Shown: positions 45,162-56,150, counted from the first letter of the stretch. The stretch is 64,000 nucleotides of DNA from Cephalopachus bancanus (GCA_027257055.1 JAPVLO010000059.1:1488001-1552000), one strand, 5' to 3'. The notes: a model not told the origin generated them from the sequence alone. Program-made: numbers and translations.

Positions 45162-45764
45162 TTTTTTGTGTGTTTTTTTTTGAGTTGGAGTCTCATTCTG
45201 TCACCCAGGTTGGAGTGCAGTGGCATGCTCACAGCTACTGCAGCCTCGACCTGCTGGGCTCAAGCACTCCTTCTGCCTAAACCTTCCAAGTAGCTGGAAC
45301 TACAGGTGTGTACCACCATGCCAGGCAAATTTTTTTTTTTTTTTTTTTTTGAGTTGGAGTCTCACTCTGTTGCCCAGACTGGAGTGCAGTGGCTGCTCCC
45401 GGCCACTGCAGCCTCGCCTGCTGGGCTCCGGCGATCCTTCCGCCTCAGCCTTCCAAGTAGCTGGGACTACAGGCATGCGCTACCACACCCGGATGATTTT
45501 TTGATTTATTGTAGAGATGAGGTCTCGCTGCCCAGGCGGGTCTCGAACCCGCGGGCTCAGGCAATCCACTCACCTCAGCCTCCCAAAGGCGCGGGATTAC
45601 AGGCTGAGCCACCGAGCCCGGCTGCAAATTTTTTTTATTTGTTGTAGAGATAAGGTCTCATCAAGCTGCCTAGTCTGGTCTCGAACCTCTGGATTTAGGC
45701 AATCCTCTCACCTCAGCCTCCCAAAGTGCTGGTATTACAGGCTTGAGCCACCATACCCAACTTG
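45162..45764 (-). mobile_element. Alu 2 of nested cluster, split by Alu 3, antisense
   Basis: The right arm with tail is 45162-45337 and the left arm is 45624-45764, ending 'gcttgagccaccatacccaac'. TAATTCC forms a 7-bp TSD (45155-45161 and 45765-45771). The text near 45240 (CTCACAGCTACTGCAGCCTC) and the intact GCTTGAGCC end show an older Alu type than Alu 3. Confidence 0.9.
45338..45623 (-). mobile_element. Alu 3 of nested cluster (subfamily with 5-nt deletion), inserted in Alu 2
   Basis: A full-length young-looking Alu is placed at the A-rich middle linker of Alu 2. The TSD is GCAAATTTTTTT (45325-45337 and 45624-45636). The right arm reads GTCTCGCTGCCCAGGCGGG, with CAAGT absent. It is close to the copies at 40119 and 38562. 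Open frames at 45220-45647 and 45517-45795 are by-products. Confidence 0.95.
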
Positions 45765-45864
45765 TAATTCCATTTATACGAGCTATCTGGGATAGGTAAA
45801 TCCACAGAGATGGAAGGAAGATTAGTGGATGCCAATGACCAGGGTGAGGAAGAAATGAAGAAAC

Positions 45865-46370
45865 TACAAATAGGTACTAGGTCTCCTTTTTATTGTAGCA
45901 TTGTTGATAGTGATAAAATAACCAGAAATAGCATGAATGTCCATCAGCTGGGGAACAGTTAAATAAATTATTATAACTGTACCTTGGAATATTAAGCAAC
46001 TATTAAAAAGAACAAGTTAGAACTTTAGTTACTTATGTAGAAAGGTGACCTTTTTATATTAAATTAAAAAGAAAAAGAATACTGGACACAGTGGATTATT
46101 CCTGTAATTCCAGCACTTTGGGAGGTCAAGGTAGGAGGATCAGGAGTTTGAGATCAGTCCAGGCAATATAGCAAGACTCCATCTCTACAAGAAAGAAAAA
46201 AAATTTTAAGAAAAAGAAAACATACTTAGTGATTGAGATTGGTTATCTCCAAAGATTGAAATTGGTGTGTTTGGAAGGAGATGGCTGATTTTTAATATGC
46301 TTCTCTTCTCTTTAAGTTCATTTAATGAGTATGTATTATTTTTATAATTTAAGGAACAGTTGCTCCAAAT
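45865..46370 (+). mobile_element. L1ME-type 3' UTR fragment, split by an Alu monomer
   Basis: 'ttttattgtagcattgttgatagtgataaaata', 'tgtccatcagctggggaacagttaaataaatta' lie before the insert. 'gtgattgagattggttatctccaaag' and 'tgctgatttttaatatgcttctcttc'-like text follow it. Confidence 0.8.
46081..46205 (+). mobile_element. Free left Alu monomer (FLAM-like), sense
   Basis: About 120 bases from 'ctggacacagtggattattcctgtaattccagc' to 'gactccatctctacaagaaag', with an A-rich tail and no second arm. The word AAGAAAAAGAA lies on both sides (about 46068 and 46210), a plausible TSD of low complexity. It carries GGATTATTCCTG where the box A would be, so it is an older copy. Confidence 0.8.
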
Positions 46371-46784
46371 TTTATATATAATTTATATATTCTACAATTA
46401 TTTACATATTCTAGATGTGGTTTAAGGGTCAGTATACACCTATGATTGCCAAGCCTTTTTTAAAAGAACATAAAAATTGCAAATATTGCATTTTTTACCT
46501 GGTATCTCTTCCTAAGCCATCAGAGAGAAAGATTCAAATGAAGAAACTGGATTCTGAGAGACTTTCTTCTTTAACTGAGGTCTCGGAGATCACCCTGCCC
46601 AACACTTGGTCTGAAGTTGAAGTTCCCACTTCTATATCTGATATCTTCTTGCAAGTATCCCACCTGGGAGCTCCTTCCTTCTCCAGACAGCCTATTCCAA
46701 ATCCAAATAACTCTACAGTCTTGAAAATTGTTTCTTTTTTTGAGTCAGATCTTCCTGCCCAAGGATCCCCATTGTGAAAGCAGT
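46371..46784. other. No gene; 120-codon chance frame
   Basis: The frame at 46415-46777 (+) is the longest that lies outside repeats here. Its translation shows no domain, signal peptide or compositional signature, and no splice context was seen. I do not accept it as a gene. Confidence 0.45.
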
Positions 46785-47020
46785 TTAGAGTACAGGCCTC
46801 ACGTTCAGGGAGACCCAGTCTTGTGCTGTGGCTTTACCATTTACTACCCTGTGACCTTGTGCAGGTTCCTTAACCACTCTGTGCCTTCATTTCCTCGTAG
46901 ATAGAAGAGGGTCAAATGTCCTCACTGAGATAGTTATGGGGATGAAGTTAGATCATATCTGCATAATGCCTAGCAGAGAGCATGGCACATTGCAAGGATT
47001 CACTAAAAAGTGGCTGCTGT
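46785..47020 (+). mobile_element. MIR SINE, nearly full length
   Basis: 'gagtacaggcctcacgttcaggg', 'ccatttactaccctgtgaccttgtgcaggttccttaacc', 'tgtgccttcatttcctcg', 'ctgcataatgcctagcagagagcatggcac'. Confidence 0.9.
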
Positions 47021-47169
47021 GATTAGTCCTGGGGTCACAAGAAGAGAGTGGTCTCTACCTGTCCTAACACATGGTACAGGACTAGCACTTTTCTACTCAT
47101 TCATTCATTCATTCACTTATTCATCCATTCATCTATTCAATAACTATCCAAAGACCTAACTGTGGCCTA

Positions 47170-47620
47170 TGAAGCCCTCTCTGTCAGTTCTCCCCCTCCC
47201 CCAATCTTCCTGCTGACTCTATGATCTTGCCTTGTACTCTTTCCCCCTTCTTACTCATCACTTCCGCTACACTGGCCTTCAGGATGCTTCTCAAACATAT
47301 GGAGTGTGTGCCTGTCTCAGGACCTTTGCACTTACTGTTTGTTCTTTCAGGAAGATTTTTCTCACCACTGACTCATGCCACCCAACAGAGAAGCCATCCT
47401 AGACCATAGCACCAGTTCTCATCATCCTCAGTCCTCCTCACTCTGCTTTTTCTTCAAAGCACTGATGTTCATCTATTTCTTTTTGTCTGTGTCCTCCAGT
47501 TAGAATGTAAGCCTCACAATCACAAGAACTCTTTTTCTTTCCTTTGTGTCCCCAATGTCTAGAGAAGAACTTGGCACGTAGTAGGCACTCAGTAAATAAC
47601 TGTTGGGTGAATGTGTTCAC
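47170..47620 (+). mobile_element. L2 LINE 3'-end fragment
   Basis: 'gcctgtctcaggacctttgcacttactgtttg', 'cctccagttagaatgtaagcctcacaatcac' and the end 'ttggcacgtagtaggcactcagtaaataactgttgggtgaatg' are the L2 3' order. One of the best-preserved L2 copies here. Confidence 0.85.
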
Positions 47621-48299
47621 CAGAATATGTGAGCACTTGCTGTGATTCAGGTGTACTGCTATAGAAGCAAACAATAGCAGCACGGTGCTTTCTGCTTCAG
47701 TTATGACAACCCTGTCCTGACACAACATGGTTTTAACAAGCCAGCTAGCAGACTGTCACAGTAAATGTTGTTTATGTACAAGGCATCTTTATGCTGAGGG
47801 TAATAAAACAGCCCTACGGCACCAAAATCCTCAAGTTGAATGACTAGTTAACTGTTGGACCATAAATAATCTGAGTTGGCAAGAAATATTCTCACCTCAG
47901 TATGTGCCAGGATGTTGTCATTTCTCTGGATTCCATCTGACAACGCTGGAATATTATAGACTAAAAAGTAATCCTAAAGGGGCTACAGCCTAGCAGCACA
48001 GGTCTGAGACAAAGGAAGAAGGCCCCTAAAACATTGGGGATGTGAAGATGGGACCATGGCCAAGTGCTTGAGTTGTTTTTGCTGTGTGCATTTGTAAAGG
48101 CAATAATGTTTGACCTCTAGCTTATACCAATCAGAGCACAATGAGGGGGCTGTGAAGAAAAGGGCACTCACTGAGCCCATCATCAAGAACTGCAAGGTGA
48201 CTCTCTGTTCTGTCCTGCTAGCTCCTGTGGTTATATCTTTACCCCAAGACTAATGACCCAAACAATGAATATTTGGTGTAGTCAGTATTCTCAGCAGAT
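47621..48299. other. No gene or clear repeat
   Basis: Chance frames 47438-47728 and 47983-48195 only. Confidence 0.45.
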
Positions 48300-48457
48300 C
48301 AGAGTTGGAGCAAGACCGACCTGGATTTGAAATCAGGATCTGCTATTTTCTAACTGTGTAATCTTGGGCAAGTTAGTTGACCTTTCTGAGCCTCAGTTTC
48401 TACAACTATAAAATGGGATGAAAAGAATCGGTTTCATTTTTAAGGATTAAACACGAT

Positions 48458-48774
48458 ATTGCAGCAAATTGGATGAAGTTTGAGACAATCACACTTAGTG
48501 ATCTATCACAGAAACAAAGAACCAAATAACACATATTCTCACTCATAAGTGGGATCTGAACATTAATCACAATAGCGCAAGGGAGGGATCGGCAGTTGAG
48601 GGACACTGCCGGGGGATGGAGGGAAGGGCAGGGCACGTAAGAACACAAAGTGTACTTGGTCCTAAACCAGGGGAAGTGAGGATCAGTTGGAGGCCCAAAC
48701 TTTATCTGCACGGAAATTTCTTATGTACCTAACTCTGATTTGTACTCCACATCTCTATAATAAAATAATTTTTA
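48458..48774 (+). mobile_element. Younger L1 3' end (5'-truncated) inside a MIR
   Basis: 'attgcagcaaattggatgaag', 'accaaataacacatattctcactcataagtgggatctgaaca' and the end 'tctctataataaaataat' match the 3' end of primate-lineage L1s. It differs from the human L1PA end in its last 100 bases. 5' truncation is usual for L1 insertion. No poly(A) tail of note remains because an Alu entered at its end. Confidence 0.85.
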
Positions 48775-49087
48775 GTTTTTAATTATTTGTTTATATTTTT
48801 ATTTTTTTTGAGTTGGAATCTTACTCTGTCACCCAGACTGGAGTGCAGTGGCCGCTCCCAGCCACCGCAGCCTCGACCTGCTGGGCTTCGGCGATCCTTC
48901 CGCCTCAGCCTTCCAAGAAGCTGAAACTACAGGTGCGTGCTACCACACCCAGCTAATTTTTTTGATTTATTATAGAGATGAGGTCTCACCAAGTTGCCCA
49001 GGCGGGTCTCGAACCTGTGGGCTCAGGCAATTCACTCACCTCAACCTCCCAAGGCTGGGATTACAGGCTGAGCCACCGAGCCCAGCT
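48775..49087 (-). mobile_element. Tarsier-type Alu (subfamily without 5-nt deletion) with perfect 15-bp TSD
   Basis: The tail region 48775-48809 is T-rich. GAGTTGGAATCTTACTCTG follows, then GAGGTCTCACCAAGTTGCCC in the right arm, and the end is CAGGCTGAGCCACCGAGCCC. The TSD ATAAAATAATTTTTA (48760-48774 and 49088-49102) is identical on both sides and consists of L1 tail sequence. Confidence 0.95.
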
Positions 49088-49165
49088 ATAAAATAATTTT
49101 TAAAATGTAAAGCATTTGGCAAAATATCTGGCACATTGTAAGGTGGTTGTTCAAATAGTCTTAAA

Positions 49166-51214
49166 ATCTGATTTAAGAATTCCCTCCCATATCCTAACTA
49201 GATGATAGCTTAGATGTCACATAAGACAAAGACAAGACATATGATAATGTTTCACTGACTTTCTAACATATGAAAAAATAGTGTCATTGAAATAGTATCC
49301 AGAAATTGTACTTTTGGGGCAAAGAATTCCTGTGGAATAAATATGATTCTGTGATGTTCTCAATCACTTTCATACAAATGGATTAAGTTAGAGTTTGAAA
49401 CATGTCAACTGAGTGATTCACAGTAATAGACGGACATGCTATACAACAAGAGACCCAGCCTGGGGGAGAAAGGAGAGAGCCTCAACCCCATTCCACCTTG
49501 AGAGGTTCTTTCCCCTCCTGAGCCTCCATTTTGTAATTGTACACTAAAGACCTGTCATCCAGATGTTTCACTTTTAAGTAGTCTTGGAACACCAAGCATC
49601 CCAGACCCTCTTTTAGTAGATATAGTTCCACTGTCTAAATTGATCCTTAACAAACAAATCTTTAACATGCATTATAATCACTGAGGACTTTTATTAAAAT
49701 AAGATTCTAATGGCAGTAAGCAGGATCACTTTAATTTTCTAGTTCATCTCTTACCCACCTCGAAGGAATCAATAGTTATCTTAAAGGTGAAATTACTTGA
49801 AAACTCCTACATCTGAATACAGACTTTGATTTTGTTCCTGTGTTTATTCGAGTTTGTGGTCCTCAAACTGTAGTTTATAGTATAAGATTTTCTTTTTATT
49901 ACTGATGATATAAAATATACATTTTCTAACCCATAGCTATTTAAGACATTTTTAAAGCTTCTTGACCATATACAATTTGCATCTTACATTAGAAACTTCC
50001 CAGTCCCTGCTCAGAAAATAAAGGTGACAATAATGACTATTTTAGAGTAAGACACTAAAAATCAAATTAGGTCACATCCCTGAAACCACCCGGCAAGCTG
50101 TCTCATAGGAATGTTCATTGTTGGAATGGCCTGACGGCAGATAGTAACACAGATATTTTGAAGTGTCAGAACTGCACCCCAGATCTGTGGCGAGGGTAGG
50201 AGAGTGACCTGGATAGTGCTGGCTAGGAAAATCCTGATGAAGGAGGAACTGAGGAGGGAGGGAACTGGCAGCCTGAGCAACAGAACTGGGAAAGGAAGGT
50301 GACGTGTGAAAAAAGAACCCACAGGGCTAGCCAAGTGGAAGAGGGATTCTGTTTCTGGGGCTAGGAAGTTGGGGGTGGGGAGAGGGCTGTGGTAAGGAAG
50401 AACCTTCAAGAATCCAGTCCAAAACCTGAATGTGTGACTCCCAGACATCCTGTGCAAGTGTCTCCCTGTTATAACTTCCTTTCTTCCTGCCCTGAAGGAC
50501 CCCCATTTTTCATCACGTGACCAGGGTCACATGGCAAGAAGGCATCTTTGCTAGGGACTCTGTAATGGGGTGAACCTTAGAGGGCCATTGGGGGCAGTAC
50601 CTGTCATTGCAGCAAAGATAGCCAGGTGCTCAGGGCCTGGACACATGGGTACCACTCTGATGGAGTCAGTCCCCAAAGGGCTCTAGGCAATGTCTCAGCA
50701 GTTCTTCTGGTATGAGTTCAAATCCTGACTCTACTACTTTCTTACTCTGTAATTGAGTTGTGCAGTAGTGATGAGGAGATGAGCTTGTCTGCATTTTGGG
50801 GAAAGCTGGAGGCAGAAATGCCATTCAGGGACTAGGGTCAGCCTTCTCTGTTTGGTTCAAGAACAAACAAAATCTGATGTTTATAAACACCACTATTATC
50901 AGAGATTGTTATATACATTCTGAAATGGTATAAAAGTAAAGCAATGTACTTTAGGAAAGTATATAAGAAAGCAATGTTTTATTCTTCTGAACTGGTGATT
51001 TAAGACTAACTTCAAAGGATTGTAGCATAGCAAAACTTGAGCTCTTGGGAACAAGTAAGTCCTCATCTTCTCTGGACAGTGTTACTGGCAGCTACTTATT
51101 CCCTTAGGATACAGTTACTCTTCTTCCTAACCTTACAGGATGTGTGTGGGTGTGCATGGTTGTGTATGTGTGTTGAGGTAGGGTGTCTCTTCCTGTCTAT
51201 CTGTAGCACAGCCG
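49166..51214. other. No gene; MER5-like scrap at 49640-49700
   Basis: 'taacatgcattataatcactgaggacttttattaaaat' fits the interior of a MER5 DNA transposon. The 131-codon frame at 50062-50457 (-) has no domain and covers a Pro/Leu-rich chance stretch. Nothing else was recognised. Confidence 0.45.
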
Positions 51215-51320
51215 AAACTTTATACTAACTCCATGGGTTGGTGTGAAAATTAAATGAAATCATGAATATAAAGCATTTAGCACAATCTCTGGAATATATT
51301 AAGTGTCTAATTGATGGAAG
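51215..51320 (+). mobile_element. MIR SINE 3' fragment
   Basis: 'gtgtgaaaattaaatgaaatcatgaatataaagcatttagcacaatctctgg' is the MIR 3' part. Confidence 0.85.
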
Positions 51321-51573
51321 TTGTTGTTTTTGTCAGTTTATCTGGCAGTATTTGCCAGGAGGGGAGAATGAGTTGCAGGAGAATAAAGCAATTCAATTTC
51401 TCCCTCATCTAAATCCCCCAGGGCAGGAAAAGCTGATACTCTGGTGTCCACTCTGTCTAGAATGAGGCTCAACTTCAAGGTTTCCTTTCTTTCCCCAATG
51501 CTATGGCCACTCTCAGCCTGGGATGATGGTCAGCAGACTCTGGCTTTGGGGGAGAGCTGAGCAGAGTCCCTTC

Positions 51574-51587
51574 AACACACACACACA

Positions 51588-51618
<31 letters not shown>

Positions 51619-51621
51619 CAA
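51574..51621. repeat. (CA)n microsatellite with one CC interruption
   Basis: Two CA runs separated by an extra C near 51594. Confidence 0.95.
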
Positions 51622-53164
51622 TTTCAAATAGAAAACCTCCTCTTCACCCCAGTACTAATTCTACTCCATGTGTTTTATCACCTGTCACCCTGTTATCCAG
51701 AAATGAACATGTCTTTCCCCTTGTCACATGACTTCGGGGATTCCTTTTATAGTTAAATGCCTGCATGCTTGACACTGAATGTTGTCACTTCTTGCCAATA
51801 TTTTTTAGTTCTGCTGAAAAAATAAAAACAAGATCCAAGGCTCATGAGTTTCTTCCCGGCCTATCAGAATGCTCTCTCTTCTCCAACAGAGCTGACAATA
51901 TCAAAGGTTTTACCCTTGTCCATTTCCTGGGTAGGTCTCTGACAGGAGTACCTTGTTCCCCGGCTACCACAGTGAGAAGTGACAAGGGCTTTTTCCTGGC
52001 AGAAAAGGTCACAATAGAGCAGGGGCTGACATGCAGTATGCACAAACCCCAGACAAGTCTATGCCCCACCCCTTGGGTGACAGGTACCAGACTCATCACA
52101 CTCATAGAAAATCTCCTCCTTCACATCTCTTCTGTATCAGCCAAACCAAATTTGGTTGTAAACAATAGATCCCAAATCTGTTGACCTACGAAAAAGAGAA
52201 TCACTCACTGGAAGAAGACAGTTATCAATATTGAGGAGTTAGCTGAAGGGTTACCATTGGAGTGTCTCTACTCCATACTATACATGATCCAGATTCCCTG
52301 GAGATAGGTTGACTGGCCCAGTGAAGTCAACGGCCCACTGGAAAGTGGAGTAATTCCCCCAAGGGGTATTGTTGTCAAAGAGGGAGGGAAAGGAGTGGGC
52401 AGAAAGGGCAATGATGCCCACTGAGAGGACAGCAATCAGCCCACTTTGAGAGTCTCTGGAGCAGTTCAGTTTATGCCCTCCAGGTATGCTTAACTGAGAC
52501 GAGGGAGGGAATACTCCTCAGTGCTGCCATCCCCTACAGAAGGTAGAGATGGTTCATGGGACCCAACCTGTCTGTCCTGAACAATCTGTCAAGAGCTCCA
52601 TTCGAAAGGAGATCTAATCAATTTCTGTCCATTTCACAATTACTCCCATAAGCCCAGTTTTTAGAGATCTTGCCATTGTTAATTTATTTCTATTTAACCT
52701 CAATCTCTTTGGCTATAGAGTAAACAATCTCTTTATAAAGCATGATTTACAAGGCAGGCTGGGATAAGTGAAAGGAATCTCATGTTTAGAGCCAAAAAAC
52801 CTGCCTTTCTCCAAGCCTCAGTTTTCTGGCCTCTGAAATGGGAATGGTTGTTTCCTGTACCCCACCTACTACCTCACAAAGAGGAGAAAATGAGTGTTCT
52901 TGAAAGTTCTTCACAAACTGTGTTGGTGGCTGGGATACATCTGTGAGAGAGAATCTGATCAATGGCTAAAAACAACAGTAAACATGGATGTGTTTCATCA
53001 AATGATAGGCCATTTGGGAAACCATGGAGGGTCAAAGTAGCATTCAGGCAAGTCATACATGCCTGAAAAATCAAGTTTCAAGAATGCTTGAGAGATTCAA
53101 GCAAATACTGGATAACAGAGGAGTAGGGGCAACAAAAGAAGAAATTAACTTGAGTGTAAAAAGC
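51622..53164. other. No gene; possible old repeat at 52150-52400
   Basis: The 139-codon frame at 51765-52184 (+) overlaps an antisense frame at 51842-52105 and lacks any domain. The text near 52300-52400 resembles an old dispersed repeat of unassigned name. A MIR-like scrap ('ctttctccaagcctcagttttctgg') lies at 52805-52830. Confidence 0.4.
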
Positions 53165-53330
53165 TATTGCTATCAGATGTCTTTCATTTATTCATGTATT
53201 CATTTGTCCACCAAACTAAGCACCTGTTACTTGGCAGACCTAGTACTGAATACTGGGGATGCAGAGATGAATAAAACATAATCTCCCTTGTTAGAAGCAC
53301 TAACAGTCCAGGAAGAAAGTTGGGCATTAT
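53165..53330 (+). repeat. Head of unassigned old repeat (copy 7)
   Basis: 'tttcatttattcatgtattcatttgtcc', 'gaatactggggatgcagagatgaataaaac' and 'gaagcactaacagtccaggaag' follow the head order of the repeat. Confidence 0.6.
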
Positions 53331-54159
53331 GTCCCTAACAAATATTTTTAGGGTTTGCTAAAATAGAGGCAATTATTTTGATGCATTTTTCAAGAAACCA
53401 GGGGGAGAAAAAGAGGTGATACTAGCACTGAGTTGCCTACTGCCTTGGACCTCCAATCTCCCTGTCTGTGGACTGAGGCAGGATCTGAGCTCTCTTTCCA
53501 GAGAAGGATCCCACAGGGAATCTAATTCACTAGGAATTACCTAATTCTCACAAAGCCATTCCAACTTGAGAAGCAGAATGAAAATTTGAATTTACTTCTT
53601 TTTGAAACTAAACAAAAGTACCCTAACCTTTGGAATTAAGTATAAATTGAACATCTACATCCAGCTTATAGTTATAGTGGGGTAGGTGATGTATAACATG
53701 TATCTAGTGGGCTTCTTTAATTAAACCAATATTTTCTAGGTTTGGACTTTATTTATTTATTTTGATCTATCCAAAAAAAAGCAATTGCAAGTCCATACTA
53801 GTCTTCTGCAGGTCCCACGATATTTAGTAGAGAAGACTCAAGGGAGAGTGATGATTTTAATTTCCACATTGTTAGGGAAACACTTGGGGTCATTACATAT
53901 TTATTCACAGTTAACAATTGACAATCACTGTAATTGTTCAGCCACTTTCTGAGAATGAATCCAATTGCCTGCATAATACTTTTGATCATGCCATTCTCTT
54001 AGAATGGAGATGATTGATTATTCTATTATTTGACCAACCAAAGCTATGAAAGGTGATGACATATATGGGCCCTTATACTCTCTGGCCTAATGAAAAGTGT
54101 AATTAATCCAAAAGGAAATTTTCACAAGTGTAAGAGATTGATTTAGAAAACTTTTAAGA

Positions 54160-54162
<3 letters not shown>
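53331..54162. other. No gene or clear repeat
   Basis: AT-rich. No feature that I can support. The chance frame 53798-53989 (-) is empty of motifs. Confidence 0.45.
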
Positions 54163-54236
<74 letters not shown>

Positions 54237-54237
54237 C
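54163..54237. repeat. Long (GT)n microsatellite with a central ATG interruption
   Basis: About 22 GT units, then TATG, then about 14 more GT units. The open frame 54165-54446 with its Cys-Val run is produced by it. Confidence 0.95.
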
Positions 54238-54250
54238 TATGTATGTATAT

Positions 54251-55977
54251 CTGCTTAATCAGAAATTTGGACAAGGTAAAGAATCCCTTGACAGTGTTAA
54301 ACCATCCAATAAATTATAGCAACCTGTCTCCTATAGCTTTATTGAGTGATATGAGCATACTGATGGTAGAATTGAGCCCATGGGATGTGAATGTGATAAC
54401 AGACCTCCTTACAATAAGATGCTTGGGATTGCAACATTTTAAATAGAATGTTTAATTACCTTTGGCTCTCTTTCTTTCTTAATCTCCCTCTCCTCATCCC
54501 CAGTGGGGGAACATTATAACAAAATGAAGACTATTCCAGAGAAGACAAAAAAATTAAAAGCAGTTTTTAAAAAACAACAAATTGAAACATTTATGCTCCA
54601 AATGCAGTAATGGCTTCTCCTTTTTTATTTAATGTTAGTCAACCTAGTTTTATTTTATTATAATTTCATCACAAGTAGTCAGTCGCCCCAGTTGGTGCTT
54701 TCTGTGTTCTTGAATCCATTGCAGTTAAAATCCCACTTAAATTTTTAAGCAAGTATGAAATTTCATCAATTTGCAGAGAATGTGGTCTCAGTGTGATAAA
54801 ATTTAGTTTTAATCAGCATCATAGATGTCCCGATTTGCTGGTGTAGTCACTTTAAGTAGGCACTGGAAGCCCAAGGATATTAACATAAAGCAAATCAAAC
54901 ATTACAGTTTTACCATGATTTACATTCGTGTTTAAAGCTCCAACATAATATCCTTTAAATTTCAGCAAAAACAATTCTCATGAGAATTTGGCCGTGTGTG
55001 GTTAAAGACAGCTGACCTTTCTGGGATATTCACTCTCGATATTTGAGCAACCAAAATATAACATAAAAATATCCTCTGCTAGCCCACTGTCATCCCCTGA
55101 AAATTTCCCTCAAGAGATTTCCCAGAGTACAAAGGGAGGCAGCACTCCTGAAACTCTGTGATGAGAAAGCTTCATGGGTCTTGTAGCTCACCACCTAAAC
55201 ACATAGTTATCTCCTCCAACTGCAGATGGGCAAGTGACAACAGTTCCTCTCCATCTTGACCAGGGTAGGATTATGATATTAATTAAGCTTTGTTACTAAC
55301 TAGGCATATTCATAGCCTGTAATCATTCAGTTAGGTGAAAGGAAGTTACCCATTCCCAGCTCCATCAGCCATGTGGCCATTTGTTCCCACAGATGGAGAT
55401 GAAGGAATGTTTCTGGTAGGGGGAAAAAAAAAGCTGGCTCCTGGGGTGTTTCAGAGAAGCCAGTTCATGCAGTGCATAAACCTTCATGATGTGTCCTGCA
55501 AAGACAGCCTGATGTTCCTATGTCAGAACAATAATCTGTTGCTCAGGGATCTCTCAGCTACTGTTGACTTTTCTAGATACATTAATAGAAATTAAGCCAC
55601 CTTGAATTCTTATTTGTCCGGACTCCTGGTCAAAGTTTGGGATACAGATCATAAATTTCAAAGGCTGTTCCTATTTCTAAAGTTGCCTTAAGTCTGAATT
55701 TAAGGAAGGTGACATTCTGTATAGCCTGACCCCAAACCCATACCAAGGAATGTAAGATAGATTCAAACATGCAATCTGTATTCTCATAACGGGACATTTC
55801 TATAAAAGGTGGGATAAAGTAGAAGGGCCTTGAGAGTGGCCATGGGTTGAGACCAAGCTTTGCTGCTTTCTAACTTTGTGACTTTGCGTCTCAACTTCCT
55901 TCTCATAAGGTGAGATGCCATTGAAAGATAAAATAGAAAAGAAGAGGTAGTTATTCCTATGATTAGAGGAGAAAGAG
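54251..55977. other. No gene; repeat-poor AT-rich DNA
   Basis: No full-length repeat recognised. 54800-55000 carries several AT-rich words that resemble homeodomain and forkhead sites (TTTAATCAG, TAAAGCAAATCAAAC, GTGTTTAAAG) in otherwise unique-looking DNA, a weak hint of a regulatory block. The open frame at 55335-55595 has no known domain. A MIR scrap lies near 55850-55905. Confidence 0.4.
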
Positions 55978-56150
55978 TGGTCAGTGTGCCGGCCTAGGAA
56001 CCAGGAAACCTAGACTCCACTTCAGCCCCAGGAAATTTGCTCTGGGTCTTTGGAGGACAATTCATCTCTCTGGAATTTGTTTTCTTCATTTTCAAAATGA
56101 GAGGCTGGGACCAGTTGACCTTGTACTTTGTGTGACTCTGCTACATTGTT
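55978..56150 (+). mobile_element. MIR-like SINE remnant
   Basis: 'cggcctaggaaccaggaaacctagactccacttcagccc', then 'ctctctggaatttgttttcttcattttcaaaatgagaggctggg'. A MIR-related tRNA-SINE order. Confidence 0.65.

Larger units (their letters stand above)
44613..45860 (+). mobile_element. L1 3' end (ORF2 end plus 3' UTR) split by an Alu cluster
   Basis: 'ttagacccctacctcatgccatatacaaaaatagattcc' (44628 on) encodes DPYLMPYTKIDS, the conserved C-terminal motif of L1 ORF2p. It is followed by 'caatggactatattattcagtccagaaaag' and 'ttgaaagaactttgaaagtattatgc'. The L1 resumes after the Alus with 'taattccatttatacgagctatctgggataggtaaatcc'. The L1 is dead; it gives a target whose continuity shows where each Alu entered. 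Confidence 0.85.
48300..49165 (+). mobile_element. MIR SINE interrupted by L1 and Alu
   Basis: The front part is 'ctgctattttctaactgtgtaatcttgggcaagttagttgacctttctgagcctcagtttc' with 'aaaatgggatgaaaag' and 'taaggattaaacacgat', ending near 48457. The back part 'atgtaaagcatttggcaaaatatctggcac' lies at 49106-49140, completing the same MIR. Confidence 0.85.

Noticed and set aside
46415..46777. 120-codon frame
   Set aside because: No domain or homologous motif; mid-window between L1 and MIR with no transcription signal.
50062..50457. 131-codon minus-strand frame
   Set aside because: Pro/Leu/Ser-rich chance translation without motif; no support.
51765..52184. 139-codon frame with antisense partner at 51842-52105
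   Set aside because: Long frames on both strands of the same stretch point to lack of stops by composition; no domain in either.
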